Assembly: GCA_958477465.1 (NCBI GenBank)
Contig: CAUEFX010000008.1
Location: 1 to 64,000, forward strand
Length of the DNA stretch: 64,000 bases
DNA from: an uncultured Bacteroides sp.
GTDB lineage: Bacteria > Bacteroidota > Bacteroidia > Bacteroidales > Bacteroidaceae
Reading direction: 5' to 3'
The notes beneath the pieces were generated by a model. The model did not search any database. It was not told the origin of the DNA and was given only the letters and a program-made list of their open reading frames with translations. Position 1 is the first letter of the stretch; the number at the start of each line of letters is the position of its first letter. Below, one piece after another: positions 34,805 through 44,440 of the stretch. The translations under genes and the position numbers were made by a program.

Positions 34805-35611
34805 ATGGAAATAGAGAAATTTGAAGAGTTCCTAAGCCAAGGTAATATGGCTAAGAACACAATCTCGGCATACCTGTATGCCGTGAAAGAGTTTGACTCT
34901 CGATACAAGGAGTTAAACAAGAGAAACTTGCTGGTTTACAAGACCTACTTGATTGAGACTTACAAGCCAAAAACAGTAAATCTCCGTATTCAGGCAATGA
35001 ACAAATACCTTGTATTTGTAGGCAAAACAAAGCTACGCTTGAAGTCTGTCAAGGTGCAGCAACGTTCTTACTTGGAAAATGTCATCAGCAATGCCGACTA
35101 CATATTCTTGAAGAACAAGTTGAAGAAGGAACACAATTTGGAATGGTACTTTGTTGTTCGCTTCTTGGCAGCAACTGGTGCCAGAGTGAGCGAACTTGTA
35201 CAAATCAAGATTGAGCATGTGCAAGTGGGCTATTATGACATCTATACCAAAGGTGGAAAAATACGCCGTATTTATATTCCTAAGACATTGCGTACTGAAG
35301 CTGTAAAGTGGTTGTAGACAGTTAACCGCACAAGTGGCTATCTTTTTATCAATCGCTTTAGCGAGCGCATTACCACAAGAGGCATATCACAGCAATTGAA
35401 GAACTATGCCGTGAAATATGGTTTGAATGAAAAAGTGGTTTACCCTCACTCGTTTCGCCATCGCTATGCCAAGAATTTCTTGGAGAAGTTCAACGACATA
35501 GCATTACTTGCTGACCTCATGGGGCATGAAAGCATTGAAACAACACGCATCTATCTACGAAGAAGTAGCTTGGAGCAACAAGAAATCATAGATAAAGTTA
35601 TCACTTGGTAA
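34805..35611 (+). pseudogene. Tyrosine recombinase/integrase interrupted by an amber codon
   Basis: One continuous frame of 268 codons broken only by TAG at 35315-35317 (codon 171). The first part has the SAM-like core-binding domain (residues 1-90) and the first catalytic Arg in AATGARVSEL (Arg127) with a likely Lys152. The second part has HSFRHRYAKN (His215, Arg218), LMGHESIETTRIYLR (His241, Tyr250). All six positions of the catalytic set are present across the break, so the loss looks recent; CAG to TAG is the simplest change. Without readthrough or suppression the protein is inactive. It is the only mobility gene in the window and marks the 32-36.7 kb island. Confidence 0.85.
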
Positions 35612-35638
35612 AGTGACAATGTAAATTTATCGGGATAG

Positions 35639-35670
35639 GAGTGGAAAGAGGCACTTGACTCTTTCCACTC
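35639..35670 (+). terminator. Hairpin after the recombinase
   Basis: Perfect 12-base arms GAGTGGAAAGAG and CTCTTTCCACTC with an 8-base loop, 28 bases after the recombinase stop codon. No strong T tract follows. Confidence 0.6.
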
Positions 35671-35968
35671 TACCCATGTAAAACATTTTATCATATAATA
35701 TGCATATATCACTATACGACAACAAGTCAATAAAACTATGCGACAGTACGTCAGGTGGTTCGCCCAATAGCTGGAGGTGCAAAGCCTCCAAGGAACGGCT
35801 CTTTATTTCATTTAGACATTAGATGGAACAAAATAAATCCGAAAAGAAACTTCCACGGAAGCCCTTCCTCACTAACCAAAAGACACAAGAAACGCAAATA
35901 GACTGACATAATTCTCACTTATTATAATTTTTACTAACAGACACTTCACTCCAAAAGCAGTAAATAGA

Positions 35969-36049
35969 GAAAAAAGTGCATAAAAGGATGAATAATATGC
36001 ACTTTTTCCTGCATATTTTCATGTAAAAGAGGATGAATATGCACTTTTC
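35969..36049. repeat. Inverted and direct repeats of ATGCACTTTT
   Basis: GAAAAAAGTGCAT at 35969-35981 is inverted relative to ATGCACTTTTTC at 35997-36008, and ATGCACTTTTC recurs at 36039-36049. GGATGAATA also recurs next to each copy. Possibly recombinase or regulator binding sites. Confidence 0.55.
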
Positions 36050-36089
36050 AACGAAAAATTCACTCACGTTTCTCCGGGAGAAAAGTTCA

Positions 36090-36128
36090 GTTCCTCGTAG
36101 AGGAACGACTCGTTCCTCTACGAGAAAC
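36090..36128. repeat. 19-base-arm palindrome
   Basis: Arms 36090-36108 and 36110-36128 match with one mismatch around a single central base. Each arm itself contains TTCCTC-GTA-GAGGAA. A second imperfect palindrome follows at 36138-36171 and shares the words CTACG and TAGAGAC. Confidence 0.75.
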
Positions 36129-36727
36129 TATAAGAATGTCTACGGGAAAAATATATTTTTCTTGTAGAGACTGCTTTTCAGGCTAACAACCGACAGAAGT
36201 CGAGCTATTAAAAAATAGAATAAAGAGTAGTATATCCCTATTTTCAAGACAAGTTGAAAGCAAAAACACAAAACAACAGCACTGATAACAGACAATCATT
36301 CACATTGATGACTTTTCGATATAGTCAATATGAAAATGCAGAAGATTTTTAGCCTCAACACAATCTCTTGCTTTAATAAAAGGATTCTGAAGCAACTTAA
36401 ATATCATATTGACATTTTGTCAAAATGCCCTTATCTCCCGGACAAAGTCTGACCTTTGAGTAAATCTTAGAAATCAGTAATAACACCTTTCACTCCATTA
36501 AAAAGTATTTTTTATAAGAACCTGCTTAAAGGGTCTGTTTAGGATTAGAACATAAAATAAGAGGAATAGACCTACCGTATCGGCTTTCAAAAATATTTTC
36601 TTCAAGAAACAACACAAAAGAACATAAAAAGACAAGGTAAGATTTGGCACGTGGATTTTTAAGCTTAACTTTACACCTTAATTTTCAATGCATTTCTCAT
36701 TAATACATAATCAATAATTAAAATAGA

Positions 36728-37897
36728 ATGGAATTTAAAAACCTGGTAATAGGTATATGCATTTGTTTAAGTTTTTATTCATGCATTCAGGATGAAGCTG
36801 CGAATACAGAAGCCGACATCGAATCTTGTACAGTCCCTGATCCTTCAGTATTAAAGATGCCTCCGATCATTAACAACAATACAGTTATTATCATGGCACA
36901 ATCCACCATCGACATTACCCGATTCGCACCCCAGTTCGAACTAACAGACGGCGCTACTATCGAACCGGAAAGCAAGACAGTAAGAGACTTCTCAACCCCG
37001 CAAACATACGTTGTGACATCAGAGGACAGGCAATGGAAGAAAGTATATACTGTTTATGTGGATATTTCCGACATTAAATTAAACTTCAGTTTCGAACATT
37101 GGGAAACGACAGAGCCGGTTGGCACAATCGGCAAAAAATGGCATGAATTCTACGAAATTTCAGAGCAAGGGCAAAAACAGTTAATCTGGGCAACAGCCAA
37201 CAACGGCTATTCCTTAACAGGATACGTTACCCCCGAAAAAGAGAGGCTAAGTAACCCTCTTATATACCCGACGGTATCCTATGAAATAGGTTACAAAGGA
37301 AAAGGAGTGAAATTAGAGACCAAGGATACCGGCTTCTGGGGCGCCAGCCTTGGCATGCCGTTAGCAGCCGGAAATTTATTCATAGGTTCTTTCGATGCGA
37401 AATCAGCCGGTAACGGTCGCGAAGAGGCATTAAAATCAACCCGTTTCGGACTACCCATAGCTTACAGTCCCAACAAAAAGCCCAAAGCATTGAGTGCATG
37501 GTACAAATATACGCCCGGAGAAGTCTTCAAAGACGAAGACCGGAACCCTGTCATCGGGAAGCAAGATATTTTTGATCTATACGCCATCCTTTATGAGCCC
37601 ATAGACGGTAGAATATTAGACGGCTCCATCCGATTTAACGATCCCTGCATTATAGCCATTGCACGTATTGACAATGCCCAGCCCGCTTCGGAGTACACAC
37701 ACGTATCCATACCTTTTGAATATCGCCAGACAGTCGATCCGTCCAAACTGATAACCGGAAAATACTATACCACAGTCGTATTCTCTTCCAGTGCCGAAGG
37801 AGGCTATTTCAGAGGAGCCATCGGAAGTACCCTCATTATCGATGAGGCTAAAATCGAATTAGAGGATATAGAAAATGTAGAAAAACATCTTAATTGA
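36728..37897 (+). CDS. PCMD-domain (putative carbohydrate metabolism) surface lipoprotein
   Basis: A 389-residue lipoprotein; the N-terminus is MEFKNLVIGICICLSFYSC with Cys19 as the lipid anchor. Residues about 40-110 form a Bacteroides-type beta-sandwich (DGATIEPESKTVRDFSTPQTYVVTSEDRQWKKV is the usual linker-like repeat). From about 120 the protein reads LNFSFEHWETT and later ALSAWYKYTPGE, typical of the PCMD domain, with a jelly-roll carbohydrate-binding appearance. First gene of a plus-strand cluster; the beta-barrel gene follows after 7 bases. Ligand unknown. Confidence 0.75.
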   Translation: MEFKNLVIGICICLSFYSCIQDEAANTEADIESCTVPDPSVLKMPPIINNNTVIIMAQSTIDITRFAPQFELTDGATIEPESKTVRDFSTPQTYVVTSEDRQWKKVYTVYVDISDIKLNFSFEHWETTEPVGTIGKKWHEFYEISEQGQKQLIWATANNGYSLTGYVTPEKERLSNPLIYPTVSYEIGYKGKGVKLETKDTGFWGASLGMPLAAGNLFIGSFDAKSAGNGREEALKSTRFGLPIAYSPNKKPKALSAWYKYTPGEVFKDEDRNPVIGKQDIFDLYAILYEPIDGRILDGSIRFNDPCIIAIARIDNAQPASEYTHVSIPFEYRQTVDPSKLITGKYYTTVVFSSSAEGGYFRGAIGSTLIIDEAKIELEDIENVEKHLN

Positions 37898-37904
37898 TAC
37901 CCCA

Positions 37905-38672
37905 ATGAAAAAGAGACTAACCCTTATAATTATGTGTTGCTTCATTGCATCCAATGTGATCGAAGCCCAGGAAGAGCGTAACAAAAACATCTTAAAATCG
38001 CTGACGATAGGATTGGAGTACCGGTTAAAAGCCGGATTCAATATAGGAGGCACTTCCCCACTCCCCCTTCCTGCGGAAATCAGAAAGATAAACAGTTTCA
38101 ATCCCACCACCGCTTTTTCCATAGAAGGCGATGTAGTGAAAACATTCAATACCCGATGGGGAATCAGTACGGGAATCCGATTGGAGAGCAAAGGTATGAA
38201 GACCGATGCTACCGTAAAGAACTATCACATGAGAATGATCGCCAATGATGGCGGTGAAATGGAAGGACAATGGACCGGAGGCGTAACAACTACCGTCAAA
38301 CAATCGCTGTTGACAATTCCTGTCTTAGCAATATACAAGGTCAGCAGACGATGGGAACTTGAATTAGGGCCCTGGTTCTCTTACGTCACGTCAGGAGAGT
38401 TTTTCGGAGATGCTTATGACGGTTATTTAAGAGACGGAGACCCCACCGGAGAAAAAGTAAAAGTAAAAGCCGCCACCTACAATTTCAGCGATGATTTAAG
38501 GCGCTTTCAGTGCGGCATGCAATTAGGAGCACAATGGAGAGCTTTCTCGCACCTGAATGTAGCCGCCAACCTTACCTGGGGAGCAGTCCCTATTTTCAAA
38601 AAAGATTTTGAAACCATAACCTTTAACATGTATCCCATTTATGCGAACATTGGTTTCGGTTATGTGTTCTAA
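37905..38672 (+). CDS. Outer-membrane beta-barrel protein (PorT-like)
   Basis: A 255-residue protein with a signal peptide (MKKRLTLIIMCCFIASNVIEAQ) and alternating hydrophobic strands to the end (YANIGFGYVF, terminal aromatic Phe). The pattern LTIGLEYRLKAGFNIGGTSPLP and TRWGISTGIRLESKGM matches the outer-membrane beta-barrel domain (PorT family) common in Bacteroidetes. No enzyme motif is seen. It lies between the two lipoprotein/secreted genes of the cluster and may anchor or assist them. Confidence 0.75.
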   Translation: MKKRLTLIIMCCFIASNVIEAQEERNKNILKSLTIGLEYRLKAGFNIGGTSPLPLPAEIRKINSFNPTTAFSIEGDVVKTFNTRWGISTGIRLESKGMKTDATVKNYHMRMIANDGGEMEGQWTGGVTTTVKQSLLTIPVLAIYKVSRRWELELGPWFSYVTSGEFFGDAYDGYLRDGDPTGEKVKVKAATYNFSDDLRRFQCGMQLGAQWRAFSHLNVAANLTWGAVPIFKKDFETITFNMYPIYANIGFGYVF

Positions 38673-38703
38673 ATACTCCAATAAACAATTAAAAAAAACA
38701 TTT

Positions 38704-39387
38704 ATGAAGAAAAAATTACTTTCAACAGTTGCCGCATTTATAGCTATTGCGATGTCTTTACCTGCTCATGCACAGATAAGCCAAGAAGCAGCAGGAATCT
38801 ATAAGGGGCTGTTAACAATCACGGTTGACGAAACAAGCATGTCACCGGTTCAGGAGAATGTATATCTGACAGCATCAGATGATACCCACGCTACACTGGA
38901 AATCAGAAACTTCTCTTTTAGCGGTATATCCTTGGGAGACATTACGGTTCCGGAAGTTGAACTGCAAAAAGAGGGAAGCACAATCAATCTTTTGCCCAAA
39001 ACGGTTGACTTGAACCTGACAATAGTAGGTAAGGTGAAGGTTTCTCTGGCACAATCAACTATTAAGGACAAGGTATTGGAATTGTCTCTCAATGTAATTC
39101 CCTATGATGCAGATATGGATATTCATGTCGGTTTTGAAGGGACCAATATCTCTACCGGCATTACCGATACTCCGGCAGGAAACAAGTATCCCGTTTATTA
39201 TGATGCTACCACAGATGCCCTTATCATAAAAGGGGCAGAAAGCCAGAGATATGAGATATTCAATCTCACCGGTGTACAAACGATGTCGGGAACCATCATG
39301 ACAGACAATATCAACGTATCCCATTTATCCAGAGGCATCTATCTGATTAAGATCGGGAATAGAGCCGTGAAGTTCGTTAAAAAATAA
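38704..39387 (+). CDS. Calycin-like secreted protein with C-terminal sorting-type domain
   Basis: A 227-residue protein starting at the ATG 38704 (MKKKLLSTVAAFIAIAMSLPAHAQ is a good signal peptide; an upstream start at 38641 would sit inside the preceding gene). Residues 25-160 (EAAGIYKGLLTITV, then ISLGDITVPEVELQKEG) resemble the Bacteroides calycin-like, lipocalin-fold domain. The last 45 residues (YEIFNLTGVQTMSGTI, ending FVKK) form a short beta-domain of the Por-secretion type. Ligand unknown. Confidence 0.65.
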   Translation: MKKKLLSTVAAFIAIAMSLPAHAQISQEAAGIYKGLLTITVDETSMSPVQENVYLTASDDTHATLEIRNFSFSGISLGDITVPEVELQKEGSTINLLPKTVDLNLTIVGKVKVSLAQSTIKDKVLELSLNVIPYDADMDIHVGFEGTNISTGITDTPAGNKYPVYYDATTDALIIKGAESQRYEIFNLTGVQTMSGTIMTDNINVSHLSRGIYLIKIGNRAVKFVKK

Positions 39388-39401
39388 GTCATTATACAAG
39401 A

Positions 39402-39435
39402 AGAGGTGTGATCCATTTCACTGAACCACACCTCT
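39402..39435. terminator. Hairpin between convergent genes
   Basis: AGAGGTGTG (39402-39410) pairs with CACACCTCT (39427-39435), loop 16 bases, between the calycin-like gene and the minus-strand PCMD gene. Confidence 0.65.
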
Positions 39436-39469
39436 CCGACTTCAACAATTTAATATATCAGAACACGAC

Positions 39470-40645
39470 TTACTTTGTCAATACACGCGTCACATACGCA
39501 CCTATCCTTACAAGATAAACAGTATTCGAAAACAGATTATCCACCATTACCGTGCTGCCATCGGCTGTATACTGTCCCACTTTTACTCCTTGCACCGAAT
39601 ATATCTCAATGCAATCTCCCGGCTGTGCACCTTCAATGGCGATTCCTCTGTTTATACTCTTCAGACGTACTGTACTTGCAACATTCTGCTCAAATCCTAC
39701 ATCCCATTTGAATACGAGAGTATAAGTATGGAAATTGGCTTCATTGTCTTCAATATCATTACCTTTCACCGTAACCTCCATCACTCCGGCATCAAGTTGC
39801 ACATCAACGGTAGCTCCCTTGCCGTCAGTAACAGCCATAACATCGTCTATTGCAGGCGCATAGCTATCAATTTCATAATTATATGTGTCTTTATCAAAAC
39901 CCTCCAAAGAGACACCGTCAATAGCAAGCGATTCGAGCCTGGAGTTATAGATAAATCTCACATCATCGATTTGGAGCACATCACCCGCAGAGCCACCCGG
40001 TGTCGGATTGGTTGTAAAAGAGCCAAGCATATACATTTTCTCGGATTGTACCTCCGTGTACGCCAGGGGGATGCTGAAATAAGTCCATTCCACACAAGGA
40101 GTGATCTCAAGTGTACTACCGGCTATACGGTATTCACTTACATTTGCCTCTGATTCATGAGGGTCTTTATAATCTATATCGCCATGAAGAATAAAATTTC
40201 CTTGTGCAGAATACTCCTTATCTTCGCCACGCGAGAATTTGGCCCAACAAGACACGCTATCGGGCAAACCGACAAACGGACAATTGTTAGTATCGGCATT
40301 TCTATCCGTAAAATTATAATTGGAGGTATGGGTAGGAGTTGCAGACCCCATGTTGATACGTCCACTGGTCAAATTTCCATTCGCTTTTTGCCCTATATTT
40401 TTAGATATAAGTTGTATACCGGCTCCCGTCCGTCCGTCTATCTTGGTAGTATTCCCTTTTGCCAAAGGTTTCCCCCAAGCTGCCAATCCCGATGCACTTG
40501 CCGAGACAAACGAATACCACCCGTCTCCCGGTTCGTTCACATCATTCCAAACCTCAAAATCCGAATTCGGAATCTGATAGTTCTGCGCAAAGGCAGATCC
40601 ACCCAACCACCATACACAAATACATGCCGTAATTGCTCTTTTCAT
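39470..40645 (-). CDS. PCMD-domain secreted protein with C-terminal sorting-type domain
   Basis: A 391-residue protein with a signal peptide (MKRAITACICVWWLGGSAFAQ). Residues 22-225 (NYQIPNSDFEVWND, then LQIDDVRFIYNSRL) form the PCMD-type carbohydrate-binding jelly roll. A beta-sandwich repeat follows (LESLAIDGVSLEGFDKDTYN, about 230-315), and the last 65 residues end IYSVQGVKVGQYTADG and RVLTK, a Por-secretion-like tail. It faces the plus-strand PCMD gene cluster and is divergent from the AraC regulator, which may control it. Confidence 0.75.
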   Translation of the reverse strand: MKRAITACICVWWLGGSAFAQNYQIPNSDFEVWNDVNEPGDGWYSFVSASASGLAAWGKPLAKGNTTKIDGRTGAGIQLISKNIGQKANGNLTSGRINMGSATPTHTSNYNFTDRNADTNNCPFVGLPDSVSCWAKFSRGEDKEYSAQGNFILHGDIDYKDPHESEANVSEYRIAGSTLEITPCVEWTYFSIPLAYTEVQSEKMYMLGSFTTNPTPGGSAGDVLQIDDVRFIYNSRLESLAIDGVSLEGFDKDTYNYEIDSYAPAIDDVMAVTDGKGATVDVQLDAGVMEVTVKGNDIEDNEANFHTYTLVFKWDVGFEQNVASTVRLKSINRGIAIEGAQPGDCIEIYSVQGVKVGQYTADGSTVMVDNLFSNTVYLVRIGAYVTRVLTK

Positions 40646-40943
40646 ACTTTTGTTTTTTTAGTTAATTATCGGCTGCTCCCCTCAAAAAGAGAGAGAAAAC
40701 ACGCCCAAACTCCCTTGCTGACAAAGCCACCAATTCTATCGGTATCCGTGACAAGAGAGGGGATAAAACCCGGTTGCAAAATACGGCGTTTTCAAATATC
40801 CTCACAAGGTCTATTCTTGCAAATTCATGTCCTTTTACTTAATTCTTTCGCCTAATTTTCTATATATTACATAAATAAATGAAATATCCTGTTGTTTTTT
40901 TGTTCTATAACTTAAATATCCGATCCCATTCATAATTTATACC

Positions 40944-40951
40944 TATCTTTG
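40944..40951 (+). promoter_or_regulatory. Likely -7 element for the AraC-family gene
   Basis: TATCTTTG, a perfect TAnnTTTG match, 37 bases before the regulator's ATG. The whole 40646-40988 divergent region otherwise holds no gene that I can see. Confidence 0.5.
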
Positions 40952-40988
40952 AGCAATGCGCATTAAACATTCAAACATCTAAGCATTT

Positions 40989-41846
40989 ATGGAAAAGATA
41001 TTACCCAAAATCGACATAACCGAAGACTTTGTAATCGGAAGCAACACTGATATAGACCAAAGCATATTGGGGCTCTATACACAGTATCCCTGCCGGCTTA
41101 AAGCAGAAATCTTCGTATTATGTATGAAGGGAAGCCTGAATGCCAACATCAATTTATCCAACTATACAATCAAAGAGAACGACTTCATAACACTTTCTCC
41201 CGGAAGCATCATACAGATAAACGGGATAGAAGGGGATTTAAAGCTCTACTTCATGGTGTTTTCTTCCAAGTTCATCGACAGCATAAGCAAGACGAATTCA
41301 ATTATCGACCTGATCTATATTACCAAAAACCATCCCGTGCTTTCCCTACCCGAAGAATTTGCCGGCATCTACGAAGAGTTCTTCACACTCATGATGAAAG
41401 TGTATTACAAGAATCATTCGCCATACAATCCGGAAATCCTGAAATACATACTCCTCTCCATCCTTTACCGCTTGAGCGATATGTATCACGAGCGTCCCAT
41501 ACGGACCGAAACGGTGCTGAACAGGAGTGAAGAGATCTGCAAGACATTCAGCCATCTGGTTATCCAACACTATACAGAGGAAAGAAACATCCTGTATTAT
41601 GCACAACAGATGAGCATAACGCCCACCCACCTGAGCAACACGGTAAAGCATGTTACAGGCAAAACGGTGATGGATATTATTTCGGAAGTTGTCATCGTAG
41701 ATGCCAAGGCGCAATTGAAATCGACCAACATACCGATATACGAAATAGCAGAATCCCTGAATTTCCCGAACGTGTCTTTCTTCGGAAAATATTTCAAGCG
41801 TCTCACCGGCATGAGCCCCCAACAATACCGGAACAGCGATAAATAA
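40989..41846 (+). CDS. AraC-family transcriptional regulator
   Basis: A 285-residue cytoplasmic regulator. The N-terminal cupin-like region (residues 20-120, with IKENDFITLSPGSIIQINGIEG) would sense a ligand. The C-terminal 100 residues hold two helix-turn-helix units: ILYYAQQMSITPTHLSNTVK and IPIYEIAESLNFPNVSFFGKYFKRLTGMSPQQYR, the AraC signature. It is divergent from the minus-strand PCMD gene and upstream of aroC. Control of the neighbouring surface cluster is the natural guess. Confidence 0.9.
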   Translation: MEKILPKIDITEDFVIGSNTDIDQSILGLYTQYPCRLKAEIFVLCMKGSLNANINLSNYTIKENDFITLSPGSIIQINGIEGDLKLYFMVFSSKFIDSISKTNSIIDLIYITKNHPVLSLPEEFAGIYEEFFTLMMKVYYKNHSPYNPEILKYILLSILYRLSDMYHERPIRTETVLNRSEEICKTFSHLVIQHYTEERNILYYAQQMSITPTHLSNTVKHVTGKTVMDIISEVVIVDAKAQLKSTNIPIYEIAESLNFPNVSFFGKYFKRLTGMSPQQYRNSDK

Positions 41847-41920
41847 TGGTGCTGGTAGTGCTTTGATGTCGGATAAATGGTTATATTTGCAATATACAAT
41901 TTCTTAAACCATACAACATC

Positions 41921-42997
41921 ATGTTTAATTCATTTGGAAATATATTCAGGCTGACCAGCTTTGGAGAGTCACATGGGAAAGGTATCGGTGGAGTCATAGA
42001 CGGTTTTCCGGCAGGTATCAGCATCGACGAAGAGTTCGTACAGAAGGAGCTCGACCGCCGTCGCCCCGGACAATCGGCCATCACTACCTCACGTAAAGAA
42101 GCGGACAAAGTGGAATTCCTGTCGGGTATCTTTGAAGGAAAATCCACAGGATGCCCTATCGGCTTTATCGTATGGAACGAAAACCAGCATTCCAACGATT
42201 ACAACAATCTGGAAAACGTATACCGCCCGTCGCATGCAGACTATACTTATAAGGTGAAGTATGGCATTCGGGATCACCGCGGCGGCGGACGTTCATCGGC
42301 ACGCGAGACGATTTCACGCGTTGTAGCCGGGGCATTGGCCAAATTGGCATTGAACCAGTTAGGTATTCACATCACGGCCTATACATCGCAAGTAGGCCCC
42401 ATCAAACTGGAAGGGAACTATACGGACTACGATCTGGACCTGATAGAGACCAATCCGGTACGCTGCCCGGATCCGGAGAAAGCCCAAGAGATGCAGGATC
42501 TTATCTACCGGATAAAAGGAGAAGGCGATACCATCGGCGGAGTGCTGACGTGCGTCATCAAGGGATGCCCCATCGGACTGGGACAACCGGTATTCGGCAA
42601 GTTGCATGCAGCATTGGGGAATGCCATGCTGAGCATCAATGCAGCCAAGGCATTTGAATATGGAGACGGCTTCAAGGGCCTGAAACAAAAAGGCTCGGAA
42701 CAGAATGATGTATTCTACAACCATAACGGGCGCATCGAGACGCGTACCAATCACTCGGGAGGTATTCAGGGCGGCATCAGCAACGGACAGGATATTTTCT
42801 TCCGTGTCGCATTCAAACCGGTAGCCACTGTGCTTATGGAACAGGAAACCGTAAACATCGACGGCATCGATACCACTCTGAAAGCACGCGGACGTCATGA
42901 CCCCTGTGTCTTGCCACGTGCCGTACCCATCGTGGAGGCAATGGCCGCCATGACCATACTCGATTATTACTTATTGGACAAAATGACACAACTGTGA
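41921..42997 (+). CDS. aroC: Chorismate synthase
   Basis: A 358-residue FMN-requiring enzyme making chorismate, the last common step to aromatic amino acids. The N-terminal signature FRLTSFGESHGKGIGGVIDG, the RADYTYKVKYGIRDHRGGGRSSAR-like segment near 100-125, and RTNHSGGIQGGISNG near 278 are the three classic chorismate synthase motifs. Length is normal. TATATTTG at 41882-41889 is a probable -7 element. The M20 peptidase gene follows after 68 bases. Confidence 0.97.
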   Translation: MFNSFGNIFRLTSFGESHGKGIGGVIDGFPAGISIDEEFVQKELDRRRPGQSAITTSRKEADKVEFLSGIFEGKSTGCPIGFIVWNENQHSNDYNNLENVYRPSHADYTYKVKYGIRDHRGGGRSSARETISRVVAGALAKLALNQLGIHITAYTSQVGPIKLEGNYTDYDLDLIETNPVRCPDPEKAQEMQDLIYRIKGEGDTIGGVLTCVIKGCPIGLGQPVFGKLHAALGNAMLSINAAKAFEYGDGFKGLKQKGSEQNDVFYNHNGRIETRTNHSGGIQGGISNGQDIFFRVAFKPVATVLMEQETVNIDGIDTTLKARGRHDPCVLPRAVPIVEAMAAMTILDYYLLDKMTQL

Positions 42998-43065
42998 AAT
43001 TAACAATTAATCACCAATTAGTAATTAATCACCGATCACTAATCCATTAACCACTACCCATTCCC

Positions 43066-44433
43066 ATGACTTATATTAAAGATTATATCGCAGCAAACGA
43101 ACCGAAGATGATGGATGATTTGTTCAGCCTCATCCGTATCCCAAGTATCAGTGCACTACCGGAGCACCACGATGACATGCTGGCATGTGCACAGCGCTGG
43201 ACACAATTATTACTGGAGGCGGGAGCTGACGAAGCTATCGTAATGCCCTCGAAAGGAAACCCGATTGTGTTCGGACAGAAGATTGTAGACCCGAATGCCA
43301 AAACAGTGCTCGTGTATGCCCACTATGATGTGATGCCGGCCGAGCCGCTGGAATTGTGGAAGAGCAAGCCGTTTGAACCGGAAATACGCGACGGGCATAT
43401 CTGGGCGCGTGGCGCGGATGATGACAAGGGACAGGCATTCATTCAAGTGAAGGCTTTCGAATATCTGGTCAGGAACGACTTATTAAGGAACAATGTGAAA
43501 TTCATTTTCGAAGGAGAGGAAGAGATCGGCTCGCCCAGTCTCGAAGCCTTCTGCAAAGAGCACAAGGAACTGCTGAAAGCGGACATCATATTGGTATCGG
43601 ATACCAGTATGCTGGGCGCCGACCTGCCCTCATTAACCACCGGTTTACGGGGGCTGGCTTACTGGGAGATAGAGGTGACCGGACCCAACCGTGATCTTCA
43701 TTCCGGACATTTCGGTGGTGCGGTAGCCAATCCGGTCAACGTACTTTGCAGCATGATAAGCAAAGTGACAGATGCCGACGGGCGCATCACCGTACCGGGT
43801 TTCTATGATGATGTGGAGGAGGTTCCTCAAGCGGAACGCGAGATGATAGCACACATCCCGTTCAATGAGGAGAAGTATAAGGCTGCTATCGGAGTGAAAG
43901 AACTGTTCGGTGAAAAAGGATACAGCACCCTCGAACGCAACAGTTGCCGCCCGTCATTCGATGTCTGCGGTATATGGGGAGGATATACGGGTGAAGGCTC
44001 CAAGACGGTTCTCCCTTCGAAGGCATTTGCCAAAGTATCCTGCCGGTTGGTTCCCCACCAGGATCATCACAAAATATCAGAACTGTTTGCCGATTACATC
44101 CGCTCCATCGCTCCGGAAACGGTGCAGGTCAAAGTGACCCCGATGCATGGCGGACAGGGCTATGTATGTCCTATTTCCCTCCCGGCTTATCAGGCGGCCG
44201 AAAAAGGATTCGAAATAGCATTCGGCAAAAAACCGTTGGCAGTACGTCGCGGAGGAAGCATCCCTATCATCTCTACCTTTGAACAGGTGCTGGGCATCAA
44301 AACCGTATTGATGGGATTCGGACTGGAATCTGATGCCATCCATTCTCCCAATGAGAATTTCTCACTGGATATCTTCCGGAAAGGAATTGAAGCGGTGGTG
44401 GAATTCCATAAGGAGTATGGGAAAAAGGAATAA
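43066..44433 (+). CDS. M20-family metallodipeptidase
   Basis: A 455-residue cytoplasmic zinc peptidase. Metal ligands and catalytic residues are visible: AHYDVMP (His87, Asp89 region), GADDDKGQ (bridging Asp near 122), EGEEEIGSPS (catalytic Glu and ligand Glu near 152), DTSMLG (Asp near 180) and a late His in DAIHSPNE near 426. The dimerisation lid insert is present (DLHSGHFGGAVANP near 210). Such enzymes hydrolyse dipeptides with broad specificity. Monocistronic or co-transcribed with aroC. Confidence 0.92.
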   Translation: MTYIKDYIAANEPKMMDDLFSLIRIPSISALPEHHDDMLACAQRWTQLLLEAGADEAIVMPSKGNPIVFGQKIVDPNAKTVLVYAHYDVMPAEPLELWKSKPFEPEIRDGHIWARGADDDKGQAFIQVKAFEYLVRNDLLRNNVKFIFEGEEEIGSPSLEAFCKEHKELLKADIILVSDTSMLGADLPSLTTGLRGLAYWEIEVTGPNRDLHSGHFGGAVANPVNVLCSMISKVTDADGRITVPGFYDDVEEVPQAEREMIAHIPFNEEKYKAAIGVKELFGEKGYSTLERNSCRPSFDVCGIWGGYTGEGSKTVLPSKAFAKVSCRLVPHQDHHKISELFADYIRSIAPETVQVKVTPMHGGQGYVCPISLPAYQAAEKGFEIAFGKKPLAVRRGGSIPIISTFEQVLGIKTVLMGFGLESDAIHSPNENFSLDIFRKGIEAVVEFHKEYGKKE

Positions 44434-44440
44434 AAAAGGG

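Larger units (their letters stand above)
35671..36727. other. About 1.06 kb AT-rich stretch without a supported gene
   Basis: Contains a GGAGG-TGCAAAG-CCTCC hairpin near 35774, a 27-codon frame starting at 35823 (MEQNKSEKKLPRKPFLTNQ) that could be a remnant of a mobile-element gene, a triple repeat of GTGCAT/ATGCAC words (35969-36049), and long palindromes (36090-36171). Otherwise I see nothing coding. Confidence 0.6.

Noticed and set aside
35823..35906. 27-codon frame MEQNKSEKKLPRK as a real gene
   Set aside because: Too short to support alone; kept only as a possible mobile-element remnant in the noncoding stretch.
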